A stretch of DNA of 64,000 nt from Cristatella mucedo. Its lineage: Eukaryota; Bryozoa; Phylactolaemata; Cristatellidae. Below, one piece after another: positions 51,780 through 63,700 of this stretch (its first letter is position 1; each line of letters begins with the position of its first letter). The DNA lies in NCBI GenBank assembly GCA_009760855.2, contig WPIO01000003.1:4295501-4359500 (forward strand). The letters are read 5' to 3'. Under the pieces are notes generated by a model, which saw only the letters and a list, made by a program, of their open reading frames with translations, searched no databases and had not been told where the DNA came from. The translations under genes were made by a program, and so were the position numbers.

Positions 51780-52730
51780 GCTCTTTAGGCGACTTCATTG
51801 AATGGAAAAAAGTTACCGATTAGCACTTAAACGCTGCTGAATGCTATTGGAGACAGTCATGCACTGTCCTTTAGAACTTGGTCGCCGAGAGATAACCTGC
51901 ATTGGCGGCAGAGGGCATGGTGAAACTTCAATGCGACAACTGACCTACCCATTCTTTGGAGATGACACGAGGTGAAAGCCCCAAAGGCCCCACCTTTGTG
52001 CTATGCGAGGCCTACTGTCTATTAAGCGCAATTTACCATCCCTCTTTTAAAATCTACTTCATGTAATTAGCAGCGCTTGAGACCCGCGAGTTGTTCCTTG
52101 GCATCAAACAGGTGGAGGTTTTGTCAAAAATCCTGTAATCTCAATGCTAAAACTAAATCTCCAACCAACATTAATAATGATAGTTTTAAAGTGCTAATGT
52201 TAATGCTTGATCGTGGAATGCACGCTCTCATTAAGATTGTATTTCAATGATTTTTCGAAGAGTTAATGAGTCTCATGCATTTTTCGACTGCCATGGAACG
52301 TGAAATTGGATTCGTCATGTGATTTGACAAACTAATGCTAATGGTGGTAGTTTCGCTTATTTTTTTACAGATCAGTTACTATGCAGACTAAGAAATGCCT
52401 TTTGTTTGCAATCTGTCTTGACTTTCAGTGACAACCAAGTCTTATCCTGTAAAGCCTGGTTGGTGATTCTTGGTTGGTCATTTCGGTGCCGAACGTTAAT
52501 GACGTCACCGCAGATCCCGCCTACAACACCCAGAGCACTTTTGCCATAGTCGGCCGCTACTATTTGACACTTATCTGACTAATTTTGTAAGTAACATTAA
52601 TATGATCAGTTGAAAGAAGTCAGCTTGAAACTAACTGACCTGCGAACTATATTGTTCGCCACCAGCAGCACACGGACGAGACGTATCGGACTGTAGAATG
52701 GTGCCTGGGCTGGCTGGATTGCCGAAGTTA
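51780..52730. other. Intergenic stretch, nothing recognised
   Basis: Unique AT-rich sequence between a SINE and the minus-strand membrane-protein gene. It presumably contains that gene's 3' UTR. Confidence 0.4.
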
Positions 52731-52735
52731 GTCGT

Positions 52736-55528
52736 CTATCGCTTTGATCCCTCTGAAGTAGCTGGAGCGAACGTTGCTAAGCTGCTAACTTTAGAAGTTT
52801 TACTTGCAAAAAATTCTCTACGATGACTTCCTGATAAAGAGCCATGGCTCTCCGACGTCTGGTGGGAAGACGAAATTATTGACGTCGAACGCAAAGACGC
52901 AGAACGGCCACCTCGCGGGTCGCCGGAGATGCTTTTGGTGCTTCCAGAAGTGTCGTGGTATTTATTTTTGGTTTTGCAGCACATCAAAGCACAGATCGTC
53001 AGAGAGAGCACCAAGACTCCCAATCCACCAGCAAGAGGAGCCAGCATTTGACGGAAATACGGATCTGCAATATTCGAGTTTCAAGGAAAGATTTTTCTCG
53101 AGTGGAATTTAAACAAAATGAAGCAATTCCTAAACTACACAAAAATACACGCACCTGAAAATTTGGGTTGGCACAATAGTCAGTAAAATGCAGAGCCTAT
53201 TTTTGGGTTGTCTGTCAATCGTATTAGAAACTCGCACTAGTGCTAGCCCTGCAAACTCGTGCAATGTGAGCAGCGTGCCATGCTCTTTGTCAATTTGGAG
53301 CGTGATGACACGCAGTCCTGCACATGGCACTGTACCAGAGCATGCATGCAATGGTACAGTGCACAATAGAAAAACTATTTAAGTCTTTCTTTTTTAGTCA
53401 CCCGATTAAACCTCGGCGATGTGACTGTGGCCGGAATTATAGCTGTACCGCTGTACAGACAGAAAGGAAAGCATTGGCTCAGCACAGACCTCGAGCGAAT
53501 GCATGAAAAAAGTTCCCTGAAAGGCTCATGGACTTAGCAGTAACATCATGCATTGTACTATTTTACTAACTTAGCTTATAATATCGACAGGAGAGGTCAT
53601 AAGTTAAAAAAGATGAATACTGAAAGTGCACGCGCAAAGTTCTTCTGATTTAGGCGATCAAGTTCGACTGAGTGAAAAACTAAGCTGAGCAGAGAGCCGA
53701 TAAGTACACAACAGCAAACTAAGAAATTTCGTACATTAACTTGATCTCTACTAATTAAAGCGAGAAAATCCGCCACGGCCTAAGATGGCGCATTTTGTAC
53801 GTGACATGATGGTGTACTTCCGTCAAATGACCGGATGGTATAGCGTTGTCTTCTGTGACGTAACTACTATGGCTTAGCCAAGCGAGTCCACAGGCTAGCT
53901 GGACGTATTCAATTATTACAAAGAGAATGCTAAAGGTCATTCATAAATTGTACAATACGATTACATAATTTTTCCAACATCAGCCACTCAAAAAGCTACT
54001 GTCTATACACAAGCATGTCCCCAGTTCCGTAAAAGCGTAATCGCATCAGAAGAGCTTCAAATAACTCTGAGAACATCGAAGGAATATTAAATTGAATACA
54101 ATAATACGGACATGAGGTGGACGAGTGTTTACAAGGGTCAACTCACTCGTTGCTAGGTTTACGATCATCGGAGGAATGGAAACGCCCAAACGAATCTCTA
54201 AAAGTTAAATAGATCAAAGAGAAATGCTGGCTGAGATAACTCGGCTGGTTGAATCTATGAGCTTGGACTTTTAATGGCTATTAAGGTGTGCAGAGAAAGT
54301 CTAAAAAACTAAGCTCCTCATTTCGTGATAGCTAAGCTACTCATAAGTTGTTTTTGCTAATGGTTTTGATGAGCTTAAAGTACTTTCTTTGCAAAGACCG
54401 TTTATTTGTACTTTTAAGCATTATATATTAAGATGGCGTGCTGAGTATTTTGGAAGTCCTTTATAAAAATTTATTATGAACGGCAGTGAAGCTTTTTCAA
54501 TAATTTCGGCTGCTATTACCCAACTTGGAGTCGACAATAACGGCTCGCCTGCTGCAGGACTCGAACGCACAAACTCGATCGTGAAGAGCGAGCACCTTAA
54601 ACCTAGCATAAGACCCAGCGGAAGGTCTTCGCCGTACGGGTCCGAGCAACAGACTTACATGCATATGTAAGTTGGTACTGCTATTTCTTTTGAAATTCGA
54701 AGGATTTCTTCACGATCTCTAATCGCTAGTCTCCATGGTTTGACGGGTAGTCTTTATCTAACTTTCGAAAATTTAGCTGGGCCTTTAAAAATATTTTTCG
54801 ACACTCAGTGTAACGGCAGAGGGCCTCCAGTAGTTTTCTCCTTTGTTTACACTGACAGGTGCTTAAAATTAAGAATAAAATGGGTCGGGCATACATGATT
54901 GAAGTAGCTAGTAAGAAATTTGCTTTCCCAGAAGCTGTCTGCAATATTGCAGTGTTTGCGAGCTCACGGAATGACTCGATGCGTTTCGATGTATGTGGCT
55001 TCGTTTGGCATTTACGAGCTGCAATCCCCTGCGGCATTTTCGGGACTAATTTTTGGGCGATATGTATTTGTATACCACGATGCTTTTTAAACTATTTGTG
55101 CGGAAAAAGAAAGTGTATCGGGCTGATTCTGGTTTTGGTTTAGCTGAAAGTCGGTCTTTGCAATGGAAAATTTAAATGGTTTGACGTGGGCAAAGTGCTC
55201 GCAAGAACGAGAGGCTTGTGTTATTGACGAAGCCAGGTGACTACAATTTTCTAATAATTATCTGCGTCCGACTAGGGTTTAGAAAAACGTACCTGTTTCC
55301 ATTTTAATTAAAAATTTGCTTCAACTCATTGTGGGCTGAGCTGAAAACTAGCTAAGTTGAGACAGTTTAAAGACATTATCTCGTACATCGCAGAAGAGAT
55401 GTCTTCATAGGCGGCGAGCAAAGTTTCTAGTTATCCAACTGGTTGACAGGTTGAGACCCACTTACCTCCTCCAGTTGAAACTTCATCAGACACCGGAACT
55501 GTAGTTGGATCTTCCTCGCTATTTTGCT
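52736..55528 (-). CDS. C-terminal exons of an unrecognised single-pass-type membrane protein
   Basis: Exon 55528-55466 (acceptor ATTTTTTTACAG, donor GGAG|GTAAGT, 63 bases, phases 1/1) encodes an acidic Thr/Ser linker, QNSEEDPTTVPVSDEVSTGG. Exon 53064-52736 (acceptor CTCGAATATTGCAG) continues in phase as DPYFRQM, then a ~23-residue helix LAPLAGGLGVLVLSLTICAL followed by MCC. A basic stop-transfer KTKNKYH and a long Ser-rich tail (SGSTKSIS, RSASLRSTSIISSS, SSLATFAPATSEGSKR) end in TAG. Topology inferred: linker outside, tail in the cytosol with many possible phosphosites. The N-terminal part lies upstream; candidate exons are at 56.6-59.7 kb. Family not recognised. Confidence 0.5.
54500..54610 (-). 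mobile_element. tRNA-derived SINE fragment, family beta
   Basis: The complement carries AAGGTGCTCGCTCTTCACGA, a box B-like GTTCGAGTCCTGCAGCAGG and part of the body. The 3' half is lost. Confidence 0.45.
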
Positions 55529-56089
55529 CTGTAAAAAAATATTTCCTAGCTGGCCAGCCCATAATAGATTGCTCAATAAATGCACTTGCGGTCACAGTGA
55601 GCAGACTAATACAATTCACGTCGCTTTCATTAAAAACTCTGAATAAATGGAAAGCAAAAAATTTCAATGGCCTTGTTTTAAACTATTAAGTGCCTATTAA
55701 AATAATGCAGATTGCGGATGCTTTCACTATAGGTTGTAGACTGACCGTGAACGAAGCATTTTTGCGAATAAATGAATTACCCTTATATGCATTGAGCTAG
55801 CTAAAGACTACATGATGGGATTCAACACATATCAGCAATCAATGAAAAAAGCACACTAGGAATCCTCTATCGCTTGAAAAAAACGTTCCCAACTAGCAAT
55901 GCACTCAATGATAATGCCAAACTAAAATACATTATGTGTGTACAAATCCTATGTAATAACTCTTAAAGCAAGGCAAAAAAACCGGCTCCAAGTAATCGCG
56001 TAAGGAACTAGAAACTACAAACCATAAAAACGAACAAGTAATACAAAAAGATTTGTTGATACAACTAGCTTATTGATCTAGCCACCGAA

Positions 56090-56215
56090 GAGCCTCAATG
56101 GCTGTCACCATCGCTTGCAGTGGACAATAGAGAATCGCCCACCGCAGAACTCGAAATCACGGCTAGGGTCGCGAAGAGCGAGCACTCTACTGCTTCGCGA
56201 AGAGTGAGACATATC
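56090..56215 (-). mobile_element. tRNA-derived SINE fragment, family beta
   Basis: The complement shows GAGTGCTCGCTCTTCGCGAC, a box B-like TTTCGAGTTCTGCGGTGGGC and the CACTGCAAGCGATGGTGACA body. Confidence 0.5.
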
Positions 56216-56633
56216 TATGCGATTCGGTAGTAAAAGTACATTAAAGGCAAAGGCATGTCAAACAGAAAACAAGATCTCAGTTTCATCGTACGCCTGTTTT
56301 CTTATTCCGCACTTCTGACAAGGTCTACTGATATAAAAATATCCAAATACCTATTAGCGTCCCTGGTTATGGAAGAAACATGCTGGTTTCAATAGGAAAA
56401 TTCTGCGGAGATGGATTAAGTTGCCGGGAAAGTAATTTACATCCACCACGACAGCTTTCGGACAGGAGAGCGAAAGAAAACAAATGGCTCTCACTAAAGG
56501 AAGCTTGGCTTGCCGCCAGGACGACAGCATTGGATGTACGTTAAAGAATTTGTGAAATGGCTGCCCAGGAAAAACCCGCACTGACAGCTCAGCAGTTTGC
56601 TGTAGTACAAACGCAAAGCAAGTTTTCTCTCAC

Positions 56634-56788
56634 TAATATGTGAGTGGGTGTAGAGAAACTCGTTAGATAGGTAAGCTTTTGTAAGCGGTTTTATTCTGTC
56701 TGCAGCATGAAAGAAAGTCTTTCCAGCTGTTAACAAAATTAAGAGCAAAATAAATGTTCCGAAATAGAATCTATATTGACTTTTCACT
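56634..56788 (-). CDS. Candidate exon with a hydrophobic helix, upstream of the 55.5-kb exon
   Basis: The acceptor is CTTCAGCCTTAG (or CAG six bases earlier) and the donor ATTA|GTGAGA. The frame reads KSQYRFYFGTFILLLILLTA then GKTFFHAADRIKPLTK, ending in phase 1, which matches the entering phase of exon 55528-55466. The helix is about 18 residues. The donor is weaker than its neighbours'. Confidence 0.3.
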
Positions 56789-57051
56789 AAGGCTGAAGAT
56801 AGTTTATTACAATTTCTAAAACTCAGGTGTTAGAAGTCTACGGAACACCTGAAAGATTTATTTATTTTAGTTTGGACGCCATCTGTAGCGAACCACTTAA
56901 CAGGCCGCCGTTCCCCGGGCCACACACAACCTTCCGACGGTGATATCACTGCGCGCTGGTTCCGGCCTATTTTCTCTGAGGCCGGTTTGCTCGAGAGTGA
57001 CAAACAAGTCGGGAGTGCGAACGCCATTAAATCTGTTTGAACGTACGAAAC

Positions 57052-57643
57052 ATGGCGGCGAGTAGGAAGCCGTTTAAAGGTAAGAGTAATTGGAACGAGC
57101 TTTATCGCTGCCATCTTCCGTCATTGAGTGTCCAGACTATGGGGTAAAATATCGGTGGCTAGCTCGCAGTGGACAAGCAAAAATAAAGCCAGTTCTTCAG
57201 GCGAGAAGCTGGTGCGCGAGAGTTGAGCGAATGCCGCTGAGTCCATTTAAAAGCCAGGCTTGACTAGACCGGAACATCGCTGCAATCGCACCTGGTGGAT
57301 TGAGCGGCTTGCGAGCCGTCGAACTTCAGCGTCCGTCGAGGGCGCTAGGAGGAGCGCTTGCAGCAGCTTCTTTTTTGTGCTTTCTTTCGCGCTACGTAAA
57401 GAGGAGCAGCCTGTCTCTTCGCGTCGTACCTACCAATACATTAAGCCCTCGGCGCTTTAAGTGCTCTGTCCGCAGATCATGGTATTTCTGGTGGCAGGGA
57501 CGTTGCAAGAGCATTTCGAAGGCGGGTTAGAATTTTTAAAGGAAGACCGAACCTTGACTCAACCAAAGCCCGAAGAGCCAATCGGAGCTGGCAGGAAGCC
57601 CCGGAAACAGCGTTCAACCGGGATTAATGGGGCGGAAGTCTGA
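57052..57643 (+). CDS. Possible small gene: first exon MAASRKPFK and an adjacent 54-codon frame
   Basis: ACGAAACATGGCGGCGAG has a strong start context at 57052 and ends at TTTAAAG|GTAAGA after 9 codons plus one base. A very good acceptor (GCTCTGTCCGCAG) lies at 57475. Just after it an ATG in ATCATGG (57479) opens MVFLVAGTLQEHFEGGLEFL and then an Lys/Pro-rich end, stopping at 57643. The two are in different frames if spliced directly; the spliced frame is also open for ~50 codons. Which frame, if any, is used is unresolved. Confidence 0.25.
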
Positions 57644-57690
57644 CGCGCTCTTCCCAGAACCCCATGGGCGGCAATGACTACTGTATCCAC

Positions 57691-57840
57691 CTCTAGTATA
57701 CCGATAATGTGAGTACACGAAACTGTAAAAAGTGCTATGAAGGCGATAACCGAAGCCCAATTTTCCACTTTAACACAGGAATTAACTACGCTGGAACTAA
57801 GATTAGCGTTACCTTTTACAATTTGCCCGTTGACGGCCAT
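57691..57840 (-). CDS. Candidate exon with a hydrophobic helix, minus strand
   Basis: The frame begins at an ATG (MAVNGQIVKGNANLSSSV). It has a possible N-glycosylation site (NLS), then CVKVENWASVIAFIALFT and VSCTHIIGILE, ending at CTAGAG|GTGGAT. The hydrophobic stretch is long enough for a membrane helix. The phase does not join simply to the exons at 56.7 or 59.7 kb. Confidence 0.25.
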
Positions 57841-57899
57841 AAAGACTCGTTCAGAAAAGCAGTCACAGCTTGATCGAGTGTGGAAAGAATAGATAGAAA

Positions 57900-58500
57900 C
57901 ACTACGAAAAGGTAGTCGAGAGTGCTTTTTAAAGGGCTTCTTGGCCAGGCCTACGGCGAGCTGCCGCTACGTAGCTGTACGCACTACCAGAGTTGGAGAG
58001 AGCTTTAGTTTGCCTCAAACAAGAAGCTGAAGTAAATCTTCTAAAATGTTGCATGGGAAACAAGTTAGCATTGTGTATATGCCTGTGTTTGTGCATCTCA
58101 ATCTGTAACTTTGCAAAGACACATCCAGACTGAGCTGATTTTAAGCTCGGTAGTCAGAACCTTTAGGAAGCTGCTAAAGACGAATGCTTGCTGGCATTGG
58201 TTACAGAGAGGTACCTGGTCTTAGGAACAAGGCTACATTTTAGTCGTTCAGCCACCCAAGGCCGCTGACCGAAGCCGCTAGGGATGTAAAGGACTGTGCT
58301 TTGGGGTCTCGTGCAGCGTAAAGGAAAAAAAATCGCATTAGCAAAGGCTTGGAATTGAAAAAGAGACCATAGAGTGAGTCAGCCACCAGCTGAAGTTATA
58401 CGCCTACATTCCTGCTGCCTGTAAATAGTTTAAGCGAAACTAGCACGATTTGGCGGTGCATCGCCGGGTCAGCGGGTCCTGAATCCTGCCAGGCCTCAAT
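57900..58500. other. Intergenic or intronic stretch, nothing recognised
   Basis: Unique sequence without exon-like frames, between candidate exons and a SINE. Confidence 0.4.
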
Positions 58501-58504
58501 TGCA

Positions 58505-58640
58505 CAGAGGACCCAGCGGTCAAGGTGCTCGCCCCGATCAGGGTCGTGCCGAGGTCGTGGGCTCGAGTCCCGTGGCCTGTGCGTGAAGCGCCTGAGTAGA
58601 GATTAAGTTCTCTTATGTGCTATAATAAGGAATCAAATAA
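58505..58640 (+). mobile_element. tRNA-derived SINE, family alpha
   Basis: Box A-like GGACCCAGCGG, box B GGGCTCGAGTCCC and the LINE B-like tail GAAGCGCCTGAGTAGAGATT...TCTTATGTGCTATAAT. Confidence 0.65.
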
Positions 58641-58924
58641 TTATGATATTTGCTGGACGTGGAAATCAAACAAGAGATGCCGCGTAGTGAACTGGAGCAA
58701 AATAATAAATAACCCAGGTGCTACCGGTTAAAATCGTTTTGAACACTTTTAGGTTTCGATCGCGGTCTAGAAGCTGAAAGTGGCTTGCATGGTCTGCGCT
58801 TGACCTAAGGCAGTCTGTTAATTTGTAAAGTCAGCGAGAGCGAAGAGAAGGTAATTAATTTCCAGCTCCGCTTCTGCCACTTAACTTCTTGCTAGATGGC
58901 GAGAAAACCGCCTTCGCGGTTCAT

Positions 58925-59040
58925 TCGCATGGTGTCCTTAGAGACACCCAGCGTTTCACACGTGTCGCAGGGATCGAGCCCACCACCTCAGCTGTCATAG
59001 CGAGCACCTTGACCTTGGTCATCAAAGGCGATCACTTTAA
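58925..59040 (-). mobile_element. tRNA-derived SINE relic, minus strand
   Basis: The complement reads CAAGGTCAAGGTGCTCGC, then box B-like GGTGGGCTCGATCCC and a body (ACACGTGTGAAACGCTGGGT) not shared with families alpha or beta. It may be a third family. Confidence 0.4.
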
Positions 59041-59612
59041 CTCATAGGAAATTCCCATTTGGTTTGTGATAGTTGAATTTAAAAACCAAACCCCATAGCA
59101 CTCAAAATTACAGCATTAAAGATTGCATGTAATGCTACTAGTTTTTTGCTTGATCACTTATAAAGAATATTTGGAGGTCGAATATAGTCAGCAGGTATTG
59201 TGCCAACGATATAATTAAATATATAACTACCTGAAGTTTGGAAGATCTGTCACGCATAGGGTGCTCTGAAATATCGAAAAGAAGTATCATTGGTTAATTC
59301 ATTTAGACCAACCTGTGGTCTTGCCGCCGCCTCTAATTGTCCCGCTCGTCCGAATTTTCTGAGTGCCTACAAAAGTAGATTGCCCATAAATCAATCTTTA
59401 GACCTGGTATGCAATGCAGAATAGCAGATGGGATACCAATAGCGTATCACTTAACCCCGCTCCGTCCTGTTTCACGGAAACAAGACAGCTGAAAGCGTGG
59501 CAAGTCTAATGACAACACGAAATTTTGTTTGCTGCTGCGACAAGGCGTTAGATTATTAATACATATCCATGACCATTAGCGCAGAGTTGTTATGAAATTA
59601 GCTAAAACTTAC

Positions 59613-59733
59613 GAATCCGCGGTCAGCAAAGAAAGCTGCTACAGCAGCAGCAAAGGCAAATACAGCTACCACGTTGCTGGTGAAATACGGAGATCCAACA
59701 TAATCAGAAGGGTTCAGTGTCCAATATACACAG
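59613..59733 (-). CDS. Candidate exon with a hydrophobic helix and PYF motif
   Basis: The acceptor is GTTTCATCTTTTAG and the donor TTC|GTAAGT (excellent). The 121-base exon (1 + 120) is open only in one frame: CVYWTLNPSDYVGSPYFTSN followed by VVAVFAFAAAVAAFF and ADRGF. The SPYF-then-helix layout repeats that of the last exon at 53064 (DPYF then helix). It ends in phase 0. Confidence 0.4.
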
Positions 59734-59982
59734 CTAAAAGATGAAACGCTAGACACTAATAAAAAACACCCACTGGCATCTAGATCTAACTGATGACTTA
59801 TATAAACTTGTCGGTTCTTCGACCTCCGGTACGCCACCTTCGCAGGAATCGCTGGAAGTGCTGCTTTGGCTCGGGCTCCTGCGGATAGAATACGCATGAA
59901 AATGACTTCGCTTCATAGCATCCACATGCTATATGGCATCCATGTGCTCTAAAATCTCTTCATGGCATCCATGTGCAATATA

Positions 59983-60557
59983 ATAATAATAATAATAATA
60001 TTAATAATAATAATGCACTTGATGAAACACCATCAGAGAACTCAATCTCTTCCTAGACGCTTTAAATTTGCTGCAAAGGGAAACGCGATTGAATCGTGAG
60101 TAATATCATGCTCGATAAGCAACATGAACAACGTCGTTAGGGGTGACATGCACAGGGTCAGCATGCAAATGTGGTTAGTGGCAACGTGCACAGTGTCAGC
60201 ACGCGTAAGCACGTGAAGGACGAATCACAGGGACCCACTAAATGCTGTCCTAAATAGGTGTGTTTACAAGTTCTTTTTAAATGTGGTCAAGTCAGGGGAT
60301 GTTCTGACGCAAGTCGGGAGGGAGGTCCAGGCTTTGGAAGCATACAAACTAAATGCACGGTCTCCAAAGGATTTGAGGTTTGTACGAGGTAGTGGTAAAC
60401 TGTTGGATTCCGAAAAGCGGGTGGTAGGATGCTTGACCTGGTGGGAGAGTAGATCTGAGAGATAGGCTGGAGCCAAAGAATGAAGTGACCTAAAAGTGAG
60501 CGACAAAACCTTGAAAACGATCCGTTGCTTGACTGATAGCCAGTGCAGGTGGTAATA
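59983..60557 (-). mobile_element. LINE family B 3' fragment
   Basis: A (TAA/ATA)n tail is followed by the complement of the 3' end (GATGAAACACCATCAGAGAA), the UTR blocks and an open ~100-codon polymerase end (HLHWLSVKQRIVFKVLSLTF ... KAWTSLPTCVRTSPDLTTFK). The 5' break is near 60557. Confidence 0.8.
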
Positions 60558-61080
60558 AATCCATAGGGGATACAAGACTTCTAAAAGCGTTTTTTAAAGT
60601 ATGTAATGACATATGGATAGATAATTTGGAGCACTCTAGATTCTGAAGTCAATCTCTAGCTCAGTTTATGCCTACATCTAACCCTCTAATAGAATAGGGT
60701 TGCTTAGTTAAAAGCTTTAATGTTCACGGCAAAGCTCAGCGTTTGGCTGCAAACTCTTTTGTGCCAGTTGAATTTGTGGCTGTAAGGCAATCTACCTCAG
60801 TTCTGTGCATGCTTTGCCGGTATGCACGAACAAAGTAATTGCTTTATTGTTTTTACCGCGTACCTGCTTGGAAGAGTGTTTTCTAATTGAGAAACACGTC
60901 CTTTATAGAAAATATACAAATACGGGCTCGTCATGTACGCGTAATTCGAGTCTACAGTATTCTGCATATTTGGATGCAGAACACAAATCCTCCCGACTCT
61001 CTCTCTCTCTCTTTCCATCTCTATCGCTTTCAAACAATATCCCTTAGAATTTAGATCATTTAGCCCTTGCTGTTGGTGAA
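60558..61080. other. Intergenic stretch, nothing recognised
   Basis: AT-rich unique sequence with a short (CT)n-like patch at 60998-61020. Confidence 0.4.
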
Positions 61081-61093
61081 TTTACTGCGAGAC

Positions 61094-61171
61094 CTTTGTC
61101 GAATCGACGAAACAAGCTCCACGATTCCCCACGTGACGAGTAAGAAAGTGAGGGGTGTGACCCTTCTTGTC
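61094..61171 (-). CDS. Candidate 26-codon exon
   Basis: The acceptor GATGGAATTTTTCAG and donor ACAAAG|GTCTCG flank a phase-0 frame, DKKGHTPHFLTRHVGN then RGACFVDSTK. The donor is weak. It could belong to the minus-strand membrane-protein gene or be chance; a second frame across the region is also open. Confidence 0.2.
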
Positions 61172-61319
61172 CTGAAAAATTCCATCGATCGTTAAGCATT
61201 GGCTTGAGCATTGAGTATGCAAATCCCTGCGAGTCCCAAAAGAAGCTCTTAAGCCCGAGGCAGCAAAATGGAAGTCTCCTAAAAGTTTCAATAAGCACTT
61301 CAGTGAACAGTTTTGTCAC

Positions 61320-63580
61320 ACATACTTATGCTACAATCTAAATATACTACATATATTGTCCTAGAAACAATAGCACACGTCTGTTTTCTTTCACTCGAGC
61401 AAAGCTTTAAAAGGCTACTATTTAGTGTTCGTAGAGCTTCAAAGAACTATTAAGTTCTTCGAGTAACAATCAGGATTACAGAGGAAATACGATCGAGTTT
61501 ACTTTACTTGCAGAGTGTACACGGCTCTTATAATGCATTTCATGATCTTTTCCTGCCTTTGTACTACCACAGACTCTTGTCAGTTTCATGGAAACTTGAA
61601 TTGGTGACATATAGCTCACAAGAAGCTCCACAAATACTATTCTGGCTTCAATGTCCGTATTTCTATATTCTTTGCCAAAACACGGACCAGAGTGCTACAG
61701 ACTGAATAGCCATGAAATTGCACGAAGCAGCCAGACTCCTAAAATCAAAATAAACCAAGTAGAGTGCGTATTGTCTAGAGAAAGGCGGCAATGCAAAAAC
61801 CAGCTTGGCTGGTGCATCTGTATCCACCGCGTAGTACTAAAGAATAAAGGATACGAGGTGAAACAACATCTGCCGGCATCCATAGCAATGCTGGTTGCAG
61901 CTAAGGTAGAACTAGTTAGGTAAACAATCTGCAACCACTCTATAGCCGCACCATAGCCCTAATACATGTCAGTTCTAAACTATTGGCAATGGCAATTCCA
62001 AGCCAAAACACGCACATGCGACAGCTAGCCGCATCACGACCGCGACTCGGGGTTATTGCTCAGAAAATCAACAGAAGACCTGCGATTGTCATTACTGATG
62101 CCATGTCTCTACTAAAGCCACAGAACTAAATTGTTTTAAGATGGTACCTAATTGAAGACGTCAGAGTATATACTACTACGTCCAGTGCTCGTCATGGGAG
62201 CCTTTAAAAGTGTGGGGGGGGGGGTACCCACCAGATTATTTTCCAGGTTTTTCCACTGCTTTTCTGCTTTTCATATTCTTCCCTCTTGCCGATGGAATCG
62301 CAAAGCATGATACAAGCTTCTCCGCCTCAAACTCCCTCAACTCTCCTGCATCACGTGCGACCATCTTTGCGCTTGGACGGCAGCGAAAATGCATAAATAA
62401 TACGATGGCACAATTAACTTTATAGCCGTAGGCAACCCTAAAGTCAGTCAGAAACAGCAAAGCTGACCCCAAAACGGAATTCTTAAGCACGCCCTGTACG
62501 TAGCTTGTGGACGGAAAATAGGTGTTCTGAGCCAAAGAGAGCCTTAGCTAAAATATAGCATTCAGCTTTATCTTCAAGTCCGCCTTCTTGGAGCAATATA
62601 GCAATGCAAAGCTTCGGCATGCCTAGATAGGGATACCGTTGGCAAGTTTTCCACGAAACTTAGAAATTCTGGCTAGGTTTCTGTATCTCTTTCTTCGGAG
62701 GTCTATCTGCCTATGCAACAAGGTGGCATAATTACGCTTTAGTACAAACGCTTAGTGATTGAGCCTGAGGCTGATAAGGCAAATTTTTGGAGCTGACACG
62801 ATAGCATTACGATTCGAAACCGCTCATGAGAATTGCTTGAATGACTATTTATAATAAGTGTAACACTAGAGCTCTTTTTAGAATTTATTTCCAAACATTA
62901 ATGTAATATAATATATTGCTACTGCGGAAGTGATGCATTCATCTAGAAAAGATCCTTTTTAGCAGGACGGAACCATTCCTTTGTGCTGATGCTGCAGGAG
63001 AAATAAGAGCAGTGCGAGTTTTGAGAGCGAAGATTGTCCGCTGAAAGAATTCTGTCGTTACTCAGGTTTTCCGTTTAGTCGGAGGTAAGGCACAGGCATC
63101 GTTCTAATTTTATGCATGCGGTCAAAGATTTTTCTATGAGAACATCTAGTCTCTCTTAACAGTATAAAATAATGTGGAACGAAAGTACTACTCTTGTATG
63201 CATACACTCTGTTTTTATAAGTATATATTCTAGGCATATAAACAATGACGCGAATGCATATGTACAGATATACAGTTATGCCGTAGAGGTAGATATACAC
63301 CACATCCATGTGCAAAGGCTCAGTTTATACCAAAATCAAACCCATAATAAGATAGTTTATTTAGTAATAAACTCAACCCGCGTGTCTATATGTCCTGCAC
63401 AATCACTGACGTCAAGTTTACATCGAATGCTTTGGCATGTATTTATCGTACTACTGCGATGGTAAAGCGAATGATCTGCCAAAAAGGAAAAGACACTGTT
63501 TTCATTTGAATATTTAGCTGCCACATGCAGTCTCGCAGTTGAAATTGAACACCGCGATGTTAGAATTTGAGAAACCTTAA
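61320..63580. other. AT-rich stretch, no confident gene
   Basis: No exon, SINE or well-preserved LINE is recognised. A (G)10 tract lies at 62213-62222, and weak similarity to an L2-type relic (LADGIAKHDTSFSASNSL, compare the fragment at 626-850) at about 62270-62340. Confidence 0.35.
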
Positions 63581-63594
63581 CGTGATGGGACGGG

Positions 63595-63700
63595 TTTTCA
63601 GAGGGGCGTGGCCGTGGCGCTTCCTGCGTTTCTCAGCTTCCGCTTGCCGTAGCTGAGTTGAGTTGACGTACCAGCAACAGCCGGTCGTAGGCGTGCCGGA
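63595..63700. promoter_or_regulatory. Promoter-like GC-rich patch
   Basis: A GC/CACCC-type box GGGGCGTGGCC at 63603-63613 and a CRE-half-like TTGACGT at 63663-63669, in a locally GC-rich stretch surrounded by AT-rich DNA. The orientation and the gene served are unknown; the window ends 300 bases later. Confidence 0.25.

Noticed and set aside
53158-53366. Minus-strand frame ending at CAG|GTGCGT as an exon before 53064
   Set aside because: Its exit phase does not match the entry phase of the 53064 exon, and the frame that would match has a stop just upstream.
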